A DNA stretch of 64,000 nt from G965220305 sp965220305 (lineage in GTDB: Bacteria; Chloroflexota; Dehalococcoidia; Lucifugimonadales; UBA3495): assembly GCA_965220305.1 (NCBI GenBank), contig OZ244817.1, forward strand, positions 2,790,001 through 2,854,000. The letters are read 5' to 3'. A model generated the notes under the pieces. It was not told the DNA's origin, did no database searches, and saw only the letters and a list, made by a program, of their open reading frames with translations. Positions 60,363 through 64,000 of the stretch are shown in pieces. The position numbers and the translations under genes are program-made. Numbering within the stretch: position 1 is the stretch's first letter; each line of letters begins with the position of its first letter.

Positions 60363-60476
60363 GAATCTTTCCTCTAAATCAATACGGGCGTAATGCGGGC
60401 GTGCCGATGGCGGGACCGGCCCCGTTTTACCAGACCTCCAGCCTCCCCGGGGAGAACGCCGAGCGTGGTTGGGCGG

Positions 60477-60911
60477 TTACCGGGCCGACTCCTGCAAGCA
60501 GCCGAAAAAACGGTCCAGCATTCCCTTGGCCACGCTGCCCATCATTCGTTGGCCCACCCGGGCTACCGTTCCCCCGACTTGGGCGTCGCTGTCCACGCTG
60601 ACGGTGGTGCGCCCGTCCTCCTCCACCAGGGTGACCTGGGCCTCGCCGTTGGCAAAGCCAATGGAGCCGCTACCTTCAATGACCAGCCGGTAGGACTTGG
60701 GCGGCTCCTGGTCCTGTAGCATCACCTTGGCGTTGTAACGTCCCCGGACCGGACCAACGCCCACGTTGATTACCGCCTGGTACTCCCCTTCCCCCGTGGG
60801 TTCCAGGCCCTGGCAGCCGGGGATGCACCCGGCCAACACCTGGGGGTCCATCAGGTGGTCCCACACCTGGGCGGCGGGAATGTTGAACAAGTACGTGCCA
60901 ATCACATTCAT
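60477..60911 (-). CDS. CoxG-like SRPBCC protein
   Basis: 144 residues: MNVIGTYLFNIPAAQVWDHL, MDPQVLAGCIPGCQGLEPTG, VGPVRGRYNAKVMLQDQEPP, VGGTVARVGQRMMGSVAKGM. This is the carbon-monoxide-dehydrogenase subunit G (CoxG) family of the START/SRPBCC fold, which binds hydrophobic ligands. No coxLMS genes are adjacent. AAAGGAAAGAAAAACG precedes the ATG. Confidence 0.88.
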   Translation of the reverse strand: MNVIGTYLFNIPAAQVWDHLMDPQVLAGCIPGCQGLEPTGEGEYQAVINVGVGPVRGRYNAKVMLQDQEPPKSYRLVIEGSGSIGFANGEAQVTLVEEDGRTTVSVDSDAQVGGTVARVGQRMMGSVAKGMLDRFFGCLQESAR

Positions 60912-61067
60912 CGTTTTTCTTTCCTTTTTCTTTCCTTGGATCCGTGTTGGGGCCGCGTTGCCGCCGTCGCCGGGCGAAACGGGCGTGTAGGTAATGGTGG
61001 CTCCCCGGGTACTTCCTAGCGAATTACTTTACCAGGGAGTTGGGTATCCGGGGAAGGTGGAACAGCC

Positions 61068-61222
61068 CAGGGTCTTTCGATTCTCCGGACAAAGGCCAAG
61101 GTGCGCTTTCAGGCCGGCTCCCCACCGTCATTCCCGCCTCCGCGGGAATGACGGTGGGGGCTTGTGCTGTCCGAGAATTTAAGACCATTCGCTCCGCTCA
61201 CAGTGACAATTGAAAGGCCCTA
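61068..61222. mobile_element. MITE-like element, close relative of 29750
   Basis: Left end CAGGGTCTTTCGATTCTC (61068), right end AATTGAAAGGCCCTA (61208-61222). The internal palindrome CATTCCCGCCTCCGCGGGAATG is perfect. Over the ends it parallels 29750-29907. Confidence 0.7.
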
Positions 61223-61257
61223 CTTTGCACCGGGGTCTTTGGGAAGTCCCCTGGCGT

Positions 61258-61340
61258 GGTTCGACAAGCTCACCATGAGCGGGTTCCCAGCGACCATGAG
61301 CGGGCTACCGCGGACGATGGGCGGGTTGCTGTTGCCAGAC
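61258..61340 (+). repeat. TTCGACAAGCTCACCATGAG repeat, imperfect tandem
   Basis: GGTTCGACAAGCTCACCATG at 61258, then the degenerate units ACCATGAGCGGG and ACGATGGGCGGG follow. A further copy lies at 2025. Confidence 0.6.
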
Positions 61341-61379
61341 GACGGATGGGTTGCTGCCGCCAATCGAGACCTCGAAGCC

Positions 61380-62627
61380 TCATAGACCATTGTCGGCCAG
61401 CAGCAGCAGGTTCAACAGCGCCTGCGCCCCGTTGGCGCAGTCCTGGGGCGAGGAGAATTCTTCGGGGGAGTGGCTGATGCCGTCCACGCTGGGCACGAAA
61501 ATCATGGCGGCGTTGGTAATGGCCGCCATAGCCTGGGCGTCGTGGCCCGCGCCGCTGGGCAGACGCTGGTGGCTGAAGCCGGCCTGTTCGGCGGCCTGGG
61601 CCACCAACTGCTGCATTCGTCCGCTGATGGGCACCGAGGGTGTGGACTCCAAGGGCTGGATGTCCACCGCCACGCCGTCCTCTCGGGAAATTTCGGCTGC
61701 GGTGCGGCGCAGCATAGCCTCGGCCCCGGAGAGGGCGTTGGGGTCCACGTCCCGAAACTCCACACCCAAGTTGACCTGGCCGGGGACCACGTTGACGGCG
61801 TTGGGGTACACCTGGAGCGTCCCGGTGGTGGCTACCCGGCAGATTTCCAACTCGCCGGCGATGCGGTTTACCGCCAGGGCCAGCTTGGAAGCGCTGACCA
61901 GGGCGTCGTGGCGGGCGGGCATGGGGGTAGTTCCGGCATGGTTGGACGTCCCTCGAATCTCCACCGCAAATACGGCCCGCCCGGTGATGCCGGTAACCAC
62001 CCCTATGGGGGTGCGGGACTGGTGCAGGGTCGGGCCCTGCTCAATGTGCAACTCAAAGTAGGCTGCCAACTCGCCGGGGCGGCGTCGGGCCTCAACGATG
62101 CGGTCGAGGTTGCCGCCGATGTCGGCCATGCGGGCGCCCAGGGATACCCCCTCGTCATCCACGGCGGACAGGTCCTCGGGTTCCAGCAGACCGGACATGG
62201 CCCGGCTGCCGATAAGCCAGCGGTGAAAGCGGGTCCCCTCTTCGTTGGTGAACACTAGGACTTCTACCGGGTAGCGTAGGGTGCTGCCCCGGTCGGCCAG
62301 GGTCTGGACCGCTTCAATGGCCCCCATCACGCCCAACGCGCCGTCGTACTTGCCGCCGCTGGGCACGGTGTCGGTGTGGGAACCCAGGGCGATGGCTGGA
62401 AGGTTGGGATCGTCCCCGGCCTTGCGGCCAATGATGTTGCCCGCCGCGTCGATGCGGGTCTCCAGTCCGGCGCGGCGCATCAGGTCGAGGGTGTACTGCC
62501 GTCCAGCCACGTCGGCGGGGGAGAAGGCCAGGCGCTGCATTCCCTGGGGAGAATCGCCGATGCGCCCCAGCTCTTCCAGGGTATGGTTCAGGCGGGTGGC
62601 GTTGATGGCGATGGGTGTTGCGTTCAA
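61380..62627 (-). CDS. Zn-dependent amidohydrolase, M20 hydantoinase/carbamoylase type
   Basis: 415 residues. M20-type metal motifs: IALGSHTDTVPSGGKYDG (His, Asp), VFTNEEGTRFHRWLIG (Glu), YFELHIEQGPTLHQ (His) and VDGISHSPEEFSSP (His). The dimerisation part FAVEIRGTSNHAGTTPMPA is also typical. These enzymes remove carbamoyl or allantoate groups; the exact substrate is uncertain. Begins with TTG 62627 after GGAGGACGCCCC. Confidence 0.92.
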   Translation of the reverse strand: MNATPIAINATRLNHTLEELGRIGDSPQGMQRLAFSPADVAGRQYTLDLMRRAGLETRIDAAGNIIGRKAGDDPNLPAIALGSHTDTVPSGGKYDGALGVMGAIEAVQTLADRGSTLRYPVEVLVFTNEEGTRFHRWLIGSRAMSGLLEPEDLSAVDDEGVSLGARMADIGGNLDRIVEARRRPGELAAYFELHIEQGPTLHQSRTPIGVVTGITGRAVFAVEIRGTSNHAGTTPMPARHDALVSASKLALAVNRIAGELEICRVATTGTLQVYPNAVNVVPGQVNLGVEFRDVDPNALSGAEAMLRRTAAEISREDGVAVDIQPLESTPSVPISGRMQQLVAQAAEQAGFSHQRLPSGAGHDAQAMAAITNAAMIFVPSVDGISHSPEEFSSPQDCANGAQALLNLLLLADNGL

Positions 62628-62733
62628 GGGGCGTCCTCCGCTGCGGTGCCGGGCGTTTGGTGGGGACTGTACCTACGTCCTGGGACTGGATTATAGCATG
62701 GCGCAGCCCGGGCCCAGCAGGCTACGCCAGCGT

Positions 62734-63909
62734 CTATGAACCGTAGCCGGGCCGGTTGAGCTTCCCCTCCCGGAAGCGGGAACCGCGCAGCGGGCTGATG
62801 TCTATCGAAGTAGCAGTTCCGTCCAGGATTAGCTGGGCCGTCAGCACTCCCACCATTGGCGACAGCTTGAAGCCGTGGCCGCTGAACCCGGTGCAGATGT
62901 ACAGTCCCTGGATGCCCTCCACCCGGTCGATTACGGGGTGGGAATCTGGGGTAGAGGTATACAGGCCGGCGTAGCCCGCGCCGAACTTAGCCTCGGCCAT
63001 CAGGGGGATCCGGCGCGCCAGGCGACTCCAAGCTTCTCGGACAAAACCCTGGCTGGCCCGATGGCCGAAGACCTCCGGGTCTTCAATAACTTCCCCGGTG
63101 TAAAATTCCCCGGTGTTCCCGTCGCCCACCAGCGTCAGGTCGGCCCCTTCTGGGCGAAAGTAAATCTGATTGGCGATGTCGCACCCGCCGGGGTGGTAGG
63201 GCAGCAGTTCCGTGGGGCGTCTCAGGTGGACCACCTCGTGTCGGGTGGCTTCCAGGGGCAGGTCCACCCCGTGCCGTCGCAAAAAGTTGCGGCTCCAGGG
63301 CCCGGTCGCTACCACCGCCAGGGGAGTCTCGATGCGCTCCGTGGCAGTACGGACAGCCACCACACGCCCGGACTTCACTTCAATCCCGGTGGCCGGGGCC
63401 TGCAAGCGTATCCCGGCCCCCAACTGTCGGGCGCGGGTGGCATAGGCGAAAGCGGTGGCCGAGGCGTCGGCATGGCCGGAGAGAGGCTCAAAGGCGATGG
63501 CGGAGCAGTCGTCCAGGTAAAAACCCGGGGCCAACTCCTGCGCCTCTTGCCGGCTGATTATGCCGGTATTGGTGCCAACTCCCTGTTGCATGGCGACATT
63601 GCTGCGGAATCCCTCCTCCTCCCGCTCCCCGGCGAAGACCAGGTAACCCGTCTGGAGGTAGCCGCACTCGCCGCCCACCCGCTGCCGGAAGTCCCGGAAG
63701 ATTTCCAGGCTCTGCCAGGCCATGCGGGCGTGGACTACGGTGGCGTAGTGCATCCCGATGGCGCTGGAGGAACGCCCGGTGGAGCCGGAGCCCAGAATAT
63801 CCCGCTCCAGCAGCAGACTGTCGGCAAGTCCGCGGGCCGCCAGGTTGTACAGGATGCTGCATCCCATTACGCCCCCGCCGATGATTATCGCCTCCGCCGT
63901 TGTGGTCAT
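62734..63909 (-). CDS. FAD-dependent amine/amino-acid oxidoreductase (DAO family)
   Basis: 391 residues. FAD motif AIIIGGGVMGCSILYNLAAR at the N-terminus, RSSSAIGMHYATVVHARMAW, and the C-terminal IQGLYICTGFSGHGFKLSPM (the second flavin contact). Resembles sarcosine oxidase subunit beta. It may work with the hydantoinase-type enzyme encoded next to it on N-containing compounds. ATG 63909 has GGAGGTGCGGTTGACC upstream; a frame to 63993 is open but has no site. Confidence 0.9.
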   Translation of the reverse strand: MTTTAEAIIIGGGVMGCSILYNLAARGLADSLLLERDILGSGSTGRSSSAIGMHYATVVHARMAWQSLEIFRDFRQRVGGECGYLQTGYLVFAGEREEEGFRSNVAMQQGVGTNTGIISRQEAQELAPGFYLDDCSAIAFEPLSGHADASATAFAYATRARQLGAGIRLQAPATGIEVKSGRVVAVRTATERIETPLAVVATGPWSRNFLRRHGVDLPLEATRHEVVHLRRPTELLPYHPGGCDIANQIYFRPEGADLTLVGDGNTGEFYTGEVIEDPEVFGHRASQGFVREAWSRLARRIPLMAEAKFGAGYAGLYTSTPDSHPVIDRVEGIQGLYICTGFSGHGFKLSPMVGVLTAQLILDGTATSIDISPLRGSRFREGKLNRPGYGS

Positions 63910-64000
63910 GGTCAACCGCACCTCCGGCCTTCGCTGGGCAACGCCGAAGGAGAGTGTAGCACCTGTCCGGTACGGCTGTGGATGTGCCGGCAACGAGAGT

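Overview
The window is high-GC bacterial chromosomal DNA, densely packed with mostly housekeeping genes on both strands and no rRNA, tRNA, CRISPR or phage module that I can see. The gene mix suggests a Chloroflexota bacterium, perhaps Dehalococcoidia/SAR202-like: HrcA plus PolX, PdxS/PdxT, an Ycf45/SpoIIIAA-like ATPase next to tmk, a SUF system of the SufU type, two luciferase-like flavin oxidoreductases, a CocE-type hydrolase, BtpA, CoxG-like and hydantoinase/carbamoylase-like enzymes, and Pro/Thr-rich lipoproteins. This placement is inferred from family content, not from a phylogenetic marker.

Layout: 1-2.0 kb holds small secreted or membrane-anchored proteins, one of them collagen-like. 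2.1-6.6 kb holds bioY with an MBL-fold protein, divergent from hrcA-polX. 7.2-12.8 kb holds an unknown gene, the S1-domain gene rpsA and valS. 12.8-16.3 kb holds a lipoprotein and aroE, a HEPN-like gene and aroC. 16.3-17.7 kb is an AT-richer pair, a membrane protein and a methyltransferase. 17.8-24.3 kb holds a flavin oxidoreductase, pdxS, pdxT, a GNAT-like protein, the R3H ATPase and tmk. 24.3-24.6 kb, minus strand, is a SelW-like gene with an in-frame TGA in a CxxU motif followed by a SECIS-like hairpin: this is the strongest unusual signal in the window. 25-32.7 kb is lipid and redox metabolism plus rsmG and an AAA+ ATPase. 32.7-35 kb is a small accessory island of unknown proteins with a tandem paralogue pair. 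35-50 kb is mixed metabolism and transport. 50-56.7 kb, minus strand, is the suf cluster (sufB, small coiled-coil gene, sufC, sufD, sufS, sufU, then a second sufU), with a promoter and a palindromic operator candidate upstream of sufB. 57-64 kb holds an oxidoreductase, dCTP deaminase, BtpA, a CoxG-like protein, an amidohydrolase and a FAD oxidase.

Two features run through the whole window. First, many intergenic gaps hold short inverted-repeat elements (MITE-like, with ends CAGGGTCTTTCGATT or variants) that carry nested REP-like palindromes. Second, four unlinked secreted proteins share one short 'HVFxG...FKI...GGA' domain in different architectures, one of them apparently broken by a single extra C.
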